A stretch of DNA of 64,000 nucleotides, taken from contig NZ_JAGDYT010000008.1 in the NCBI RefSeq assembly GCF_049116555.1, forward strand, positions 248,001-312,000, read 5' to 3'. Below the pieces are notes generated by a model. That model was not told where the DNA came from. It did no database searches and saw only the letters and a list, made by a program, of their open reading frames with translations. Both the position numbers and the translations under genes were made by a program. The DNA is from Maricaulis maris_C (GTDB taxonomy: Bacteria > Pseudomonadota > Alphaproteobacteria > Caulobacterales > Maricaulaceae). Positions 26,840-34,851 of this stretch are shown here, in pieces (position 1 is the stretch's first letter; the number at the start of each line of letters is the position of its first letter).

Positions 26840-27697
26840 ATGGCAAGAACACTTACCGTTGCCGGCCTGCAGGCCGCATTTGGTGTCGATATGGCGGCCA
26901 ATATCGCCACGGTAAGCGGGTTGATCCGCGAGGCTGCGGGCCAGGGCGCCCAGGTCATCCTGCCGCCGGAACTCTTCCAGGGCCCCTATTTCTGCAAGGT
27001 CCAGGACGAGGCGTTCTTCGCGACGGCCTATCCGGCTCTGGAGCATCCCTGCGTCACGGCATTGCAACCGCTGGCCGAAGAACTCGGCGTGGTCATTCCG
27101 GTCTCGATCTATGAGCGCGACGGGCCGCACTACTATAATTCACTGGTGATGCTCGATACCGACGGATCCGCGCTGGGTGTCTATCGCAAGAGCCATATTC
27201 CCGATGGTCCCGGCTATATGGAGAAGTTCTACTTCCGGCCGGGCAATACCGGTTTCAAGGTCTGGGAGACCAAGGTCGGCCGGATCGGAGTCGGGATCTG
27301 CTGGGACCAATGGTTCCCCGAGGCGGCGCGGGCGATGACCATGATGGGGGCCGAAGTCCTGCTTTATCCGACCGCGATCGGCTCCGAGCCGCATGATGAC
27401 AGTCTCGATACGGCGGAGCGCTGGCGGCGCGCCATGCAGGGGCATGCGGTGTCGAATGTGATCCCGGTGATCGCGGCCAACCGGATCGGCGATGAGGGCG
27501 GGCAGGTCTTTTACGGCTCATCCTTTGTCGCCAGTCATACGGGCGAGGCCGTCTCCGCGCTGGGGCGTTCAGAGGCCGGTATTGTCTCCGGCACATTCGA
27601 TCTGGACTTCCTCCAGCGGCATCGCGCCGCCTGGGGTTTTTTCCGTGATCGTCGGCCGGACCTCTACGAGCCCTATTTCTCGACCCGCTCGTCCTGA
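26840..27697 (+). CDS. aguB: N-carbamoylputrescine amidohydrolase
   Basis: 285 residues from the ATG at 26840 with GGAGGA upstream, 5 bases after the previous stop. It is a nitrilase-superfamily amidase with the triad Glu44 (LPPELFQ), Lys117 (YRKSHIPDGPGY) and Cys154 (GICWDQWFPEAAR). These segments match N-carbamoylputrescine amidases of plants and bacteria. It should release putrescine, carbon dioxide and ammonia, completing the route begun by aguA. Confidence 0.9.
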   Translation: MARTLTVAGLQAAFGVDMAANIATVSGLIREAAGQGAQVILPPELFQGPYFCKVQDEAFFATAYPALEHPCVTALQPLAEELGVVIPVSIYERDGPHYYNSLVMLDTDGSALGVYRKSHIPDGPGYMEKFYFRPGNTGFKVWETKVGRIGVGICWDQWFPEAARAMTMMGAEVLLYPTAIGSEPHDDSLDTAERWRRAMQGHAVSNVIPVIAANRIGDEGGQVFYGSSFVASHTGEAVSALGRSEAGIVSGTFDLDFLQRHRAAWGFFRDRRPDLYEPYFSTRSS

Positions 27698-27897
27698 TCG
27701 CGCGGCTCGCGGCGCGTGGTCTGACGACGACGTCCGGTCGGTAAAAGCATGATGATTATGAAAGCGACGGCGATGGCCGGCCAACCAAATGCGATGGCCT
27801 GGTCCGTCTGACCCTGGGTCAGGCTGAGAGCGGATGCCGTCAATCCGCCGGCAGATACGGTCGCTGCGGTGAGCAGCATGGCAAGGCTGTAGCCCAT
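27673..27897 (-). CDS. Small two-helix membrane protein
   Basis: About 74 residues from the ATG at 27897 (GGAGG 5 bases upstream; further ATG and GTG codons at 27909 and 27912 are possible). Two hydrophobic segments (LAMLLTAATVSAGGLTASAL and IAFGWPAIAVAFIIIMLL) are followed by a charged tail rich in Arg, Asp and Glu. Its end overlaps the 3' end of aguB by 25 bases in convergent orientation. No family is recognised. It could be a chance frame, but the two clear helices and ribosome site favour a real gene. Confidence 0.5.
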   Translation of the reverse strand: MGYSLAMLLTAATVSAGGLTASALSLTQGQTDQAIAFGWPAIAVAFIIIMLLPTGRRRQTTRREPRDQDERVEK

Positions 27898-28078
27898 GCA
27901 TTCCTCCATCACCCCCGCGTGGTCGTGAGTATCGACCCCTCTATGGCCTCAGAATGGCAGAATAGGGCTAACACTTGGTTTCCGTCCTCGCTGTTGGGCG
28001 GACGTCGGGCGCGCCGACCGCTTTCGCCACGGGCCCCAGGGGTGGACTCCGGTGCTCTGAATCCCGCTCGATAAAAGA

Positions 28079-28095
28079 ACTTTGTGATGTAAAGT
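28079..28095. promoter_or_regulatory. Candidate operator ACTTT-7-AAAGT
   Basis: An inverted repeat with 5-bp arms around GTGATGT, 27 bases upstream of the ATG at 28122 and in the likely promoter. The regulator is unknown. Confidence 0.35.
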
Positions 28096-28121
28096 GCATG
28101 ACATCAATCAAGGAGATCGAC

Positions 28122-28703
28122 ATGCCTGTTTCACACGTTCAAACCCGTTCCAAGTCCGACCCGGGGTCTGCCATTCGTATCGCCGCAATCAGCGTGGCGA
28201 CAGCCCTGAGCCTGGCCGCGCCGGCTCTGGCGCAGGAGGCAGCGCCATCACAAACGCCCGGCGATGCCCTGGCCAGCATGATCGGAAGCTGGGAAGGCTC
28301 GGGTTGGTCGACCATGCCCGATGGCAGCCGTGAGACGTTCGACATTTTTGAACGCGTCGAAAGCGTTGGCGGCGGCAATGCGGTGATGATCCGCGGGATG
28401 GGCTATGCCCCGGCCGGTGCCGGTCGCGATGGGCGCCTGGTTCACGATGCCGCCGGGTTTGTCAGTCGCGAGGGTGCGGCTTACCAGATGTTCGCGGCAA
28501 CCGCGCAAGGCGGTCCGGAGCGTTACGAGATGACCATCACCGAGACCGGCTATGTCTGGGAGATTCCGCTGGGGCCCCAGGCCCGCATGGTGTTCACCGC
28601 GAACATTGATGCGCAGACCTGGACCGAGACCGGTGAGTATTGCCAGTCCGAGGGGCCGTGTTACCCCAGCATGTCCATGACGCTGACCCGGCTTGCCGAA
28701 TAG
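28122..28703 (+). CDS. Secreted protein, possibly a lipocalin-like (DUF1579-type) domain
   Basis: 193 residues. The ATG at 28122 is preceded by a near-perfect ribosome site (AAGGAG, 6 bases spacing). A signal peptide (IAAISVATALSLAAPALAQ) is followed by a domain beginning MIGSWEGSGWSTMPDGSRETF, which resembles small lipocalin-like beta-barrels. Two cysteines close to the C-terminus (EYCQSEGPCYPS) may pair. Function unknown. The gene is monocistronic and convergent with marC, three bases apart at the stops. Confidence 0.7.
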   Translation: MPVSHVQTRSKSDPGSAIRIAAISVATALSLAAPALAQEAAPSQTPGDALASMIGSWEGSGWSTMPDGSRETFDIFERVESVGGGNAVMIRGMGYAPAGAGRDGRLVHDAAGFVSREGAAYQMFAATAQGGPERYEMTITETGYVWEIPLGPQARMVFTANIDAQTWTETGEYCQSEGPCYPSMSMTLTRLAE

Positions 28704-28706
28704 CCG

Positions 28707-29354
28707 TCAGACCGGCGCGTTGACCAGGGCGCCCAGAATGCCGTCGATGATGAATTGGGCGGCGAGGGCAGCCAGGATAACGCCGAGGATCCGGGTGATC
28801 ATGGCGGCCATCGAGTCGCCGATCACCCGCATCACCGGGCCGATGGCCAGGAAGGTGATCAGGCAGATGACAAGGATCACGCCAGCGGACCCGAGCACAA
28901 CGCCCTTTTCCATCCAGCCACCCGCATCGGACATGTAGAGCATGACCGTGGCGATGGCTCCGGGCCCGGCGAGCATCGGTATGGCCATCGGGAAGACCGA
29001 GATGTCCTCCCAGGTTTCCGGATGGGCATCATGTTCGTCCATGATCGCATCGGCCCGGCCTTCGCGGCGCTCGGTGCGCTTCTCGAAGATCATCTCCAGC
29101 GCCATCAGGAACAAGAGCACCCCGCCGGCGATGCGGAAGGCGTCGAGACTGATATGCATCGCATTGAGCAACCAGCCGCCGCCCAGCGCAAAGCCCAGCA
29201 GGACGCCGGTCGCAATCACGACAGACTTGATGGCCATGGCCCGTTTGTGCGCGTTCGGCGCGCCATTGGTCAGCGAGGCAAAGATCGGCGCGACACCGGG
29301 CGGGTCGATGGCCACGAAAAACGTGACGAGGGCGGAGGTGAAAAGCTCGAGCAT
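28707..29354 (-). CDS. marC: MarC-family integral membrane protein
   Basis: 215 residues from the ATG at 29354. Six hydrophobic helices fit the MarC/UPF0056 family. The N-terminal FVAIDPPGVAPIF and the later FPMAIPMLAGPGAIATVML are the two repeated signature segments. The physiological role of the family is not established. A longer upstream frame to 29642 lacks membrane character and overlaps nothing recognisable, so I do not include it. Confidence 0.88.
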   Translation of the reverse strand: MLELFTSALVTFFVAIDPPGVAPIFASLTNGAPNAHKRAMAIKSVVIATGVLLGFALGGGWLLNAMHISLDAFRIAGGVLLFLMALEMIFEKRTERREGRADAIMDEHDAHPETWEDISVFPMAIPMLAGPGAIATVMLYMSDAGGWMEKGVVLGSAGVILVICLITFLAIGPVMRVIGDSMAAMITRILGVILAALAAQFIIDGILGALVNAPV

Positions 29355-29464
29355 GGCGAAAGTCCTGTTTGCAAGGCCCGCATAACCGGGACGGTGAGCC
29401 GGGTCACGATATTTTTGATGCATGGATTGGCAAGTTGGGTATGCAAAAAGGCCGGCCCGCCAAC

Positions 29465-29935
29465 TCAATGGCCGTCCGTTGGCCCGTCGCGGCCTCCCTC
29501 TACCAATTCCCAACTCTCCGGCCAACGCGGTTCGGGCTCGGTATGGCCCGCTTCCCGGGCGTGGCGGATGCGTTCGGCATCCTCCCTGATCTGCATGTCG
29601 AGCTCGATCTCCTCGACCGACAGGCCCGCCGCGTTGTACCACGCGACCTGCGCGTCACGCTTGGCGACTTCGGTTTCCGCCGTCAGCCGCAATTGCTCAC
29701 GGGCCATGGCGATATCGGCGCGCGACAGGGCGATGAAATCCCTGGCCAGGCCCAGCAGCTTCTGCGCCGCCGCATCATCACCGGAATTGAGCGCTATCGC
29801 GGCCGCGCCGAGGCATCGGCGTCCGGTTGTCGGCCCGTCACCAAAGCTCGGGTCGGGCGCCTCCCCCGCCGTTCGGAGGCGTGGATGCGCCGACATGGCA
29901 TTCCGACGGTGTTGGCAGGGAAGGCGACGTGACAT
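29465..29935 (-). CDS. Hypothetical protein with acidic helical C-terminal half
   Basis: About 156 residues from the ATG at 29935 (AAAGGA upstream). The first 50 residues are basic and poorly structured. Residues about 60-125 are predicted helical (AAAQKLLGLARDFIALSRAD, then EQLRLTAETEVAKRDAQ), and the tail is acidic. No family or motif is recognised. The overlapping plus-strand frame at 29369-29932 is the competing reading; I prefer the minus strand because of the ribosome site and the amphipathic helices. Confidence 0.45.
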   Translation of the reverse strand: MSRRLPCQHRRNAMSAHPRLRTAGEAPDPSFGDGPTTGRRCLGAAAIALNSGDDAAAQKLLGLARDFIALSRADIAMAREQLRLTAETEVAKRDAQVAWYNAAGLSVEEIELDMQIREDAERIRHAREAGHTEPEPRWPESWELVEGGRDGPTDGH

Positions 29936-30367
29936 GGCAGGTCCTTTCGCTGACTGGATGGATAGCAAGCCCGGCCGCGCCATGGCGGGATCGCCTGGCG
30001 GTTGGGGCAGTTGAGGGGTGCGAGGTGCCTTGCCGGTGCCTTGCTATGGAAGTTGTATGGGTGGCGCCGGGGGCACCTCGCACACGGAGATTTACTCAGG
30101 GCCGTTGCCGGCCCCGTCTCGAAACCGATGGGATAAAGCGGTCGAGCTTTGTGCCGCCGTCCCATCGATGGCCACGCCGGGTTGGTCTGGCGGTGTTTCC
30201 AGGCAACCGGACGAGCTCCGTTCTCCCAACGCCCCCGGATCACCAATCCGGGCCTCGAGTGACGCGGGACGGGAGGAGTATGCGATGGGTGCGAGGGGGT
30301 GGGGACAAGTTTTTGTGGAAGCCGCGTGTTTGCAGTGGGTTAGGGTGGCGGGCCGGGGGATAAACGG

Positions 30368-30517
30368 CCTCTCCCCGACCGGGGAGAGGTCCCGGAGCGC
30401 ATCGCGCGAAGGGGGTGAGGGGCGCGCCGCAACGCGGCGCAATCAAGAGTCTGATCGGGCGCTGACGCGCCGCCCCTCATCGGCCCTGCGGGCCACTTCT
30501 CCCCAAGAGGGGAGAAG
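30368..30517. repeat. Composite palindromic intergenic element
   Basis: The left end is a perfect 10-bp hairpin (CCTCTCCCCG/CGGGGAGAGG, loop AC, 30368-30389). The right end is a 9-bp hairpin (CTTCTCCCC/GGGGAGAAG, 30496-30517). The middle has GGGGCGCGCC and GGCGCG-type complementary stretches. The style matches interspersed repeats common in alphaproteobacterial intergenic DNA. Confidence 0.6.
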
Positions 30518-30592
30518 CAGGGATACAACCGGTCCGATCCGCGCGTACCAAGGGCGAGGATGCGTAGAGCGAGGAAGTCGTCGCCCCCCGAT

Positions 30593-30669
30593 TGTCATCC
30601 CGGAAGCACAAGGCTTATCGGTCCCGGATCTCCGCCCTGATCAAGTCAGGGCTCCGCCTGGGGTGACAA
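30593..30669. repeat. Inverted-repeat element TTGTCATCCC...GGGTGACAA
   Basis: Termini TTGTCATCCC and GGGTGACAA flank about 58 bases that include an internal CCCTGA/TCAGGG stem. This 'GTCATCCC' style of repeat is widespread in alphaproteobacterial chromosomes. Confidence 0.55.
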
Positions 30670-30769
30670 CGAGTAGGGGATTGAAAGTCAGCCGCCACCG
30701 GCGCCCGCTTCGCCATACAGCCTTTGCCGGGAGTGCGCCGTATCCGCTCCAACGCCGTCACCCGCAATC

Positions 30770-30833
30770 CCCAACACACCGTCATCCCCCGGATGCCCGC
30801 TGCGCAGGCACCGTGGGATGACGGTGTGTTGGG
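30770..30833. repeat. 64-bp perfect inverted repeat (19-bp arms)
   Basis: Left arm 30770-30788 (ending GTCATCCC) and right arm 30815-30833 (starting GGGATGAC) are exact complements, separated by 26 bases that themselves contain GCTGCGCAGGC. It shares the GTCATCCC motif with the element at 30593. Confidence 0.75.
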
Positions 30834-30863
30834 AGTGTTTCGATGAGAGTGCTGGCGCAAAAC

Positions 30864-30895
30864 AAAAAAGCCCCGGCGTCCCCGCCAGGGCTTTT
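30864..30895 (-). terminator. Rho-independent terminator of the ODC/DHS-like operon
   Basis: On the minus strand AAAAGCCCTGGCG pairs with CGCCGGGGCTTTT with one mismatch, followed by T's. It begins 19 bases after the stop at 30915. Confidence 0.8.
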
Positions 30896-30914
30896 CCGTG
30901 AACCATCGAAAATC

Positions 30915-31961
30915 CTAGTCCTCGAACATGTCCCCAAACCGCCGACGCGGGCGCTTTTCCCAGTCGCGGCGGTGGTAGACGTCCGAGGCGATGACCGGGG
31001 CGACGGTCGAGGCTTCGGCGAAGACCATCTGTTCCAGGGCCACGTCGACCTTGCCCCAGGAGCAGGCTTCCTTGAGCGTGGACGAGGAGCAGGCGCCGTC
31101 GCGCACATCGGCGACGGTGATCTGGACGGCATAGGCGTGCATCGGCACTTCGACGCCGAGAATCTCGGCGCAGACGACGGTGTCCTGGGCGAAGTTTTTC
31201 GGGACGCCGCCACCGACCATGAACAGGCCCGTCTTGCCGGCCTTGATCTTGATGTCGGTCAGCTCGCGGAAATCGGCGACGCTGTCGATCGAGAGATAGG
31301 GCTGTTTGGCCTTCATCCGCTCGACCTGGTGTTTGACGAGGCCGAAGCCGGCCGAGCAGTCCGAGAAGGCCGGGCAGAAGATCGGCACGCCGTGCTCATA
31401 GCATTCCTGCACGAGCGAGCCCTGCTTCTTGGCATTGCCGTCGGCCAGCCATTTGCCCATCGCCTTGATATAGGAGCGCGAGGAGCGCGGGCCGGGTTCC
31501 AAGAGGTCGGCAATCTCCAGCGTCGCGGCGTCGCAGGCCTGCAGCTCTTCCTCGTCGATATAGGTGTCGTAGATGCGGTCGATATAGAGATCGCGCAGCT
31601 CGCGGTCGTCGGGGATTTCGCGGGCCTGGTAATGCTTGAAGCCGAGGGCTTCAAAGAAATCCATGTCGACGATGGAGGCGCCGGTCGAGACGATGGCATC
31701 GACCATGTTGTTGCGCACCATGTCGCGCCAGACATGCATGCAACCGCCCGCCGAGGTCGAGCCGGCGAGGGTCAGGATGACCGAGCAATCCGGATCGGCG
31801 ACAGCCTGCTGCAGGATGCGCGCCGCTCGGGCGGCATCACGCGAGGTGAAGGACATCTTCTCCCAGGCGTCGATCATGGGGCGGCCGTCAAAGGCGGTGA
31901 TGTCGATATGCTCGACCGGATGGGCCAGAAGCTCGGCCTTGCGGTTGGATGTATCGCTCAT
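30915..31961 (-). CDS. Deoxyhypusine synthase-like protein
   Basis: 348 residues along the whole deoxyhypusine synthase fold. NAD-binding segments (LAGSTSAGG, STGASIVDMDFFEALG, GLFMVGGGVPKN) are present. The catalytic lysine is kept, K304 in SWGK, the residue that carries the butylimine intermediate in DHS. Bacteria have no eIF5A, so hypusine formation is unlikely. DHS relatives such as plant homospermidine synthase use a small polyamine as acceptor, and this seems the better model. The upstream gene, 10 bases away, is an ornithine-decarboxylase-like enzyme that could supply putrescine. A terminator follows. Confidence 0.85.
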   Translation of the reverse strand: MSDTSNRKAELLAHPVEHIDITAFDGRPMIDAWEKMSFTSRDAARAARILQQAVADPDCSVILTLAGSTSAGGCMHVWRDMVRNNMVDAIVSTGASIVDMDFFEALGFKHYQAREIPDDRELRDLYIDRIYDTYIDEEELQACDAATLEIADLLEPGPRSSRSYIKAMGKWLADGNAKKQGSLVQECYEHGVPIFCPAFSDCSAGFGLVKHQVERMKAKQPYLSIDSVADFRELTDIKIKAGKTGLFMVGGGVPKNFAQDTVVCAEILGVEVPMHAYAVQITVADVRDGACSSSTLKEACSWGKVDVALEQMVFAEASTVAPVIASDVYHRRDWEKRPRRRFGDMFED

Positions 31962-31971
31962 GTCTGTTTCC

Positions 31972-33225
31972 TCAAGCTCGCCGTTTCAGGCGCGGACGGC
32001 GCCGGCGGGCGCGGGCGAAACTGATGACCTTGGCGTCGTCATCTTCAGCCAGGTCGGATTGGGCCTCGAACATAGATGGCCAGGGCATATCCTCAACCAC
32101 GACCCATTCAACGGCACCGAAGCCGTTGAAGTCGGTGGCCAGGGCGGTGCCATAGGCACCAAGCATGCCGATCTCGATGACATCGCCCTCGCGGATATCG
32201 GCGGGCAGTTCGAACGGGCCGGGAATGGCATCCAGGCTGTCACAGGTCGGGCCAAAGAAGCGGAAGCTGGCGGTCTGCTCGCCGGCCTCGTCGCGCGGCC
32301 CGCTGGTGCGCGGTCGATGCAGCCGGACCGGGAAGGGCCATTTGGCGTGCGCGGCGTCAAACAGGCGGCCATAGGCGCCGTCATTGAGATAGAGGGCATC
32401 GCCCTTGCGCAGCTCGACACGGGCCAGGACGGACTCGGCCTCGGCCACCAGGACCCGGCCGGGTTCGCACCACAGATCGGCATTCTCGAGCACCATCATC
32501 TCCTCGAAGGCGTCCTCGATGGCGGCGACATAGTCTTCCATGGGCGGCGGGGTCATGCCTGGATAGATAGAGGGGAAGCCGCCGCCGACATCGACAATGT
32601 CGACCGTGACACCGGCCTGAACGATCAGGCGCGAGGCTTCCTGCATGGCCGAGCGATAGGCCGAGGGCTGCATGCATTGCGAACCGACATGGAAGCTCAC
32701 TCCTAGCTCATCGGCATGGGCGCGCGTCTTGCGGATCAGCTCGGCAGCCTCATAGGCGGGCGCACCGAATTTTCCGGCCAGCGAGAACATCGCCCCGTCA
32801 TTGGACACGGCCAGACGCACGATCAGTGTGACATCCTCCGCGTGATTGGTTTCCTCGAGGATTTTGCGCAGCTCGGCTTCGCAATCGAGCGCAAAAATCC
32901 GCACGCCGAATTCATAATAGGCCCGACGGATGGATTCACGGCTTTTCACCGGGTGCAGGAAGGCCATGCGACTGCCGGGGCAGTGCGCGGCGACAAGCTG
33001 GATTTCCGGGATCGAGGCGACGTCGTAGAAACGTGTGCCCGCCTTGTGCAGCGCCTGGAGGATCCAGGGCGCCGGGTTGGCTTTGACAGCGTAGAGGACT
33101 TCGCCCGGGAAGTTATCCTGGAACCAGCGTCCTGCCTCGGCAACGCGGTCCGGCCGTACACAGACGACCGGATTTTCTACGTGCCGCGAACGGACCAGGT
33201 CCAGGGGAGTATGGTACGTGTGCAA
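31972..33225 (-). CDS. Group III PLP-dependent decarboxylase, ornithine decarboxylase-like
   Basis: 417 residues. The PLP lysine is K48 in YAVKAN. HVGSQ, DVGGGFPSIY and EPGR contact the cofactor, and FGPTCDSLD carries the active-site cysteine of the dimer partner. The CDS motif and the lack of the lysine-DAP specificity helix favour ornithine (or lysine) decarboxylation over diaminopimelate. A basic C-terminal tail (RARRRRPRLKRR) is unusual. The start is TTG at 33225 with AGGGGG about 10 bases upstream; no better codon fits the fold. It is the first gene of a pair with the deoxyhypusine-synthase-like protein. Confidence 0.85.
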   Translation of the reverse strand: MHTYHTPLDLVRSRHVENPVVCVRPDRVAEAGRWFQDNFPGEVLYAVKANPAPWILQALHKAGTRFYDVASIPEIQLVAAHCPGSRMAFLHPVKSRESIRRAYYEFGVRIFALDCEAELRKILEETNHAEDVTLIVRLAVSNDGAMFSLAGKFGAPAYEAAELIRKTRAHADELGVSFHVGSQCMQPSAYRSAMQEASRLIVQAGVTVDIVDVGGGFPSIYPGMTPPPMEDYVAAIEDAFEEMMVLENADLWCEPGRVLVAEAESVLARVELRKGDALYLNDGAYGRLFDAAHAKWPFPVRLHRPRTSGPRDEAGEQTASFRFFGPTCDSLDAIPGPFELPADIREGDVIEIGMLGAYGTALATDFNGFGAVEWVVVEDMPWPSMFEAQSDLAEDDDAKVISFARARRRRPRLKRRA

Positions 33226-33505
33226 TTCACGTGACCCCCTGCTCGTTGTTAACCCAATCCGGCATCGTCACCTCCGCCGGGAAAAGCGCGATTAAAGTCA
33301 ATTTTCGGGCGTGTAAAGCAGGAAATTTCCGGCGCGCGAATTTTGGCGCCGACCGGGCGTCCCCCGTGTCGAGGCAGGGATGTGCGCGAGACCGGTCAGG
33401 CCCGATGGTCGGCCACACAACCCTCTCCCCTTCAGCCATCCGTGCGCCTGCACCCATGGGCGGGTCGTCGCCTCGGTATCGACAGTCCGGGACAGGGGCA
33501 GCCCG

Positions 33506-33988
33506 TCAGAATGCGACGTAGAGACCCGGACCATAGGCCCGGTAAATCCAGCCCGCCAGGAAGCCCAGGGCCAGCCAGGGGCCGAAGGGGAAGGCCTGCG
33601 CAGAATCCAGCTTTTCCCTCCGGATCACCGCGCGCGTCAGCATGAAAGCCAGGGCGGATACCGAGCCGACCAGGATGATCAGGGGCAGCAACCAGCCTCC
33701 GCACCAGGCACCGGCGGCCGCGACCAATTTGGCATCCCCGCGCCCCAGCCCGTCCCGACCCCGCAACCGCCGATAGCCGATTTCTATCGCGACGAAGCTG
33801 CCATACCCCAAGCCCGCCCCGACAAGTGACGCCCAGGGTGTGCCGAGAACAAGGACGTTGAGGAGGACACCGGCGGCGATCAATGGCAGGGTCAGGATGT
33901 CGGGGAGGCGCATGGTGCGCGCGTCGATCCAGGCGAGGCCCGCGAGACAGGCGATCAGCCCGGTTGTTGCCAGCTGAATGTGAATCAT
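33506..33988 (-). CDS. A24-family prepilin peptidase (CpaA/TadV-like)
   Basis: 160 residues from the ATG at 33988. Only the peptidase half is present, without the N-terminal methylase domain, as in Tad-pilus enzymes. The two catalytic aspartates are in WIDARTMRLPD and GRGDAKL (GxGD). Four to six helices. It cleaves the leader of Flp/Tad pilins at the membrane. Two TadE/TadG-like genes sit 30 kb away at the right edge, but no pilin or tad gene adjoins it. The 18-bp Pho-box-like site overlaps its upstream region. Confidence 0.82.
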   Translation of the reverse strand: MIHIQLATTGLIACLAGLAWIDARTMRLPDILTLPLIAAGVLLNVLVLGTPWASLVGAGLGYGSFVAIEIGYRRLRGRDGLGRGDAKLVAAAGAWCGGWLLPLIILVGSVSALAFMLTRAVIRREKLDSAQAFPFGPWLALGFLAGWIYRAYGPGLYVAF

Positions 33989-33995
33989 TCCCGTC

Positions 33996-34013
33996 CTGTC
34001 ACAAAAGTGTAAT
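33996..34013 (+). promoter_or_regulatory. Pho box-like site upstream of phnC
   Basis: CTGTCACAAAAGTGTAAT: half-sites TGTCA (33997) and TGTAA (34008) are exactly 11 bases apart with an A-rich spacer, matching the PhoB direct-repeat pattern. It lies 44 bases before the phnC start and just upstream of the divergent prepilin peptidase start. Confidence 0.65.
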
Positions 34014-34056
34014 ACGCATGAGCCACAAGATCGGGGCTCAACAAGGGGTAGATACA

Positions 34057-34851
34057 ATGACAGACGCCGCGCTGGCGCTCCACGCTGAAAATGTCCGGAT
34101 GACATTTGGTGAGACGAAGGCGCTCGACGATGTGAGCCTGGATGTCAAACCAGGTGAAATGGTCGCGCTGATCGGTCCGTCCGGATCCGGCAAATCCACC
34201 CTCCTGCGCGTTGCCGCAGCCCTGCAGGTCGCCGACGAGGCCAGCGGGCCGGTCTCGGTGATGGGGCGGACCATGCAGCAGCATGGCAAGTTGTCCAATG
34301 GGGTCCAGCGCAACCGGATCAAGCTCGGCTTCATCTTCCAGCAGTTCAATCTGGTCGGTCGCCTGTCCCTGTTCCAGAACGTGCTGGTCGGCGCGCTCGG
34401 TCGCCTGCCGACCTGGCGCGGCGTGTTGGGAATCTTCCCCAATGAGGTCAAGCAGACCGCCATGGACGCGCTGACCCGCGTCGGTGTCGACAGTTTCGCG
34501 GCGCGGCGGGCCTCCAATCTGTCCGGTGGCCAGCAGCAGCGCGGCGCGATTGCCCGGGCCCTGGTCCAGGGTGCCGAAGTCCTGCTTGCCGACGAACCGA
34601 TTGCCTCGCTCGATCCGGTGTCGGCCCGCAAGGTGATGGAGACGCTGCGTGAGCTCAATCAGGACGACAAGCTGACAGTGGTGGTGACCCTCCACCAGGT
34701 TGATTATGCCCAGCGCTTCTGTGACCGCATCGTGGCGCTCAACAAGGGCCGTATCGTCTATGACGGACCGGCCAGCGAGCTGAAGCGTGACAAGTTGATC
34801 GAGATTTACGGCCCCGAGTTCGAAACCGCCTTCGAAGGGGGAGACGCGTGA
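34057..34851 (+). CDS. phnC: Phosphonate/phosphite-type ABC transporter ATPase
   Basis: 264 residues from the ATG at 34057 (AAGGGG upstream). Walker A GPSGSGKST starts at residue 40, the signature is LSGGQQQRGAIARAL, and Walker B is VLLADEPIASLD. The GVQRNRIKLGFIFQQFNLVGRL segment is characteristic of PhnC. It powers uptake with the fused binding protein/permease encoded next; the starts and stops overlap (TGATG). A Pho box-like site upstream suggests induction by phosphate limitation. Confidence 0.9.
   Translation: MTDAALALHAENVRMTFGETKALDDVSLDVKPGEMVALIGPSGSGKSTLLRVAAALQVADEASGPVSVMGRTMQQHGKLSNGVQRNRIKLGFIFQQFNLVGRLSLFQNVLVGALGRLPTWRGVLGIFPNEVKQTAMDALTRVGVDSFAARRASNLSGGQQQRGAIARALVQGAEVLLADEPIASLDPVSARKVMETLRELNQDDKLTVVVTLHQVDYAQRFCDRIVALNKGRIVYDGPASELKRDKLIEIYGPEFETAFEGGDA

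Larger units (their letters stand above)
29984..30914. other. Gene-free region rich in palindromic repeats
   Basis: About 0.9 kb with no convincing gene on either strand; all frames here are proline/arginine-rich and interrupted. It holds three separate hairpin elements listed below (30368-30517, 30593-30669, 30770-30833) and the terminator of the deoxyhypusine-synthase-like gene. It looks like an accumulation site for intergenic repeats. Confidence 0.7.

Noticed and set aside
28755..30014. Plus-strand frame of 419 codons opposite marC
   Set aside because: His/Asp/Gly-rich shadow of the MarC membrane protein, no signal or domain.
30018..30821. Plus-strand frame in the repeat-rich gap
   Set aside because: Composed of repeat hairpins; Arg/Pro/Gly-rich and without ribosome site or homology.
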